DNA of 6,373 bases, taken from an uncultured Verrucomicrobiota bacterium. Lineage in GTDB: Bacteria; Verrucomicrobiota; Kiritimatiellia; CAIVKH01. The translations under genes and the position numbers were made by a program. Of the stretch, positions 6,159-6,373 are shown piece after piece (position 1 is the first letter of the stretch; every line of letters starts with the position of its first letter). The stretch spans positions 1 to 6,373 of the forward strand of contig CALBHI010000067.1 of assembly GCA_937894535.1 (NCBI GenBank), written 5' to 3'. Below the pieces are notes generated by a model that was not told the origin of the DNA, made no database searches, and saw only the letters and a program-made list of their open reading frames with translations.

Positions 6159-6373
6159 TATCCGTTCTTCTTCACGGCCGGTGCGGCGTCGATGAAGCGG
6201 CGGCCGCGTTTCCAGTCGTAGAGCGCTTCCTTGAGCGTGTCGATGCCGTCGCCCTGTTCGGCCGAGAGGGTGAGCGGGGTGATGCCGGTTTCCTTGATGA
6301 AGCGCTTCAGGTGGTCGGCGGCTTCCGGCAGGTCGATCTTGTTGCCGAGCACGAGCGCCGGGCGGTGGATGAG
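6158..6373 (-). CDS. obg: Obg-family GTPase, C-terminal fragment
   Basis: The last 71 residues of a gene whose start lies beyond the right edge; the frame is open to base 6373. Two guanine-recognition motifs of P-loop GTPases are visible: G4 NKIDLPEA (visible residues 11-18) and G5 SAEQGDGIDTLKEAL (about 39-53). They are followed by a short C-terminal tail ending in Lys-Lys-Asn-Gly. The order RPALVLGNKIDLPEA, about 25 residues, then SA-x2-G-x-GI-x2-L matches the Obg/CgtA proteins, which act in ribosome assembly and stress control. The G1-G3 motifs and the N-terminal glycine-rich Obg domain are outside the window, so another translation-factor-class GTPase is possible. There is no extra C-terminal domain after the G domain. 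The TAA stop overlaps the outer end of the long hairpin. Confidence 0.75.
   Translation of the reverse strand, partial: LIHRPALVLGNKIDLPEAADHLKRFIKETGITPLTLSAEQGDGIDTLKEALYDWKRGRRFIDAAPAVKKNG

Noticed and set aside
5988..6160. A SAM or other methionine riboswitch in front of metF
   Set aside because: The only strong secondary structure is the simple long hairpin next to the obg stop. No multi-helix junction or conserved riboswitch core is visible, and the predicted metF leader is almost absent.

Overview
The window reads as chromosomal DNA of a GC-rich, double-membraned (Gram-negative) bacterium. The ExbB/ExbD/TonB-like set requires an outer membrane, and the other genes are ordinary housekeeping genes. 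My best guess at the lineage is a PVC-type bacterium such as Kiritimatiellota or Verrucomicrobiota. That rests on overall impression, not on a diagnostic gene, so it is weak.

Layout. Bases 1-4396 hold a tightly packed plus-strand run: the end of an ExbB/TolQ-type proton channel gene, exbD, a TonB-like energy transducer, a 76-residue membrane-anchored zinc-ribbon protein, then hisD and hisC. Most junctions overlap by 1-4 bases or are separated by 4 bases. The one wider gap, 43 bp before hisD, carries a clear ribosome binding site. The first three genes should form a proton-motive-force-driven inner-membrane complex that energises outer-membrane transport. HisD and HisC catalyse two late steps of histidine synthesis.

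Bases 4433-5087 hold a compact vapBC-type toxin-antitoxin operon. It has its own promoter, an inverted-repeat operator with a third half-site touching the start codon, and apparently a leaderless antitoxin message. It ends 9 bp from the convergent metF gene.

Bases 5097-6373 are on the minus strand: the C-terminal end of an Obg-like GTPase gene, a 170-bp intergenic region, then metF (5,10-methylenetetrahydrofolate reductase). The intergenic region is the least ordinary part of the window. It holds an imperfect inverted repeat with 39-bp arms, strongly purine/pyrimidine-biased, starting at the obg stop codon. Next to it are two copies of a 13-bp palindrome-like motif (TCCAA-N3-TTGGA) whose centres are 32 bp apart. 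The copy nearer metF overlaps the predicted metF -35 box.

I saw no rRNA, tRNA, CRISPR array, insertion sequence or phage gene. No stretch longer than 300 bp lacks a gene. I do not see a clearly new multi-gene system. The best leads for something undescribed are the obg-metF intergenic motifs and the TonB-like/zinc-ribbon pair fused onto a histidine operon.
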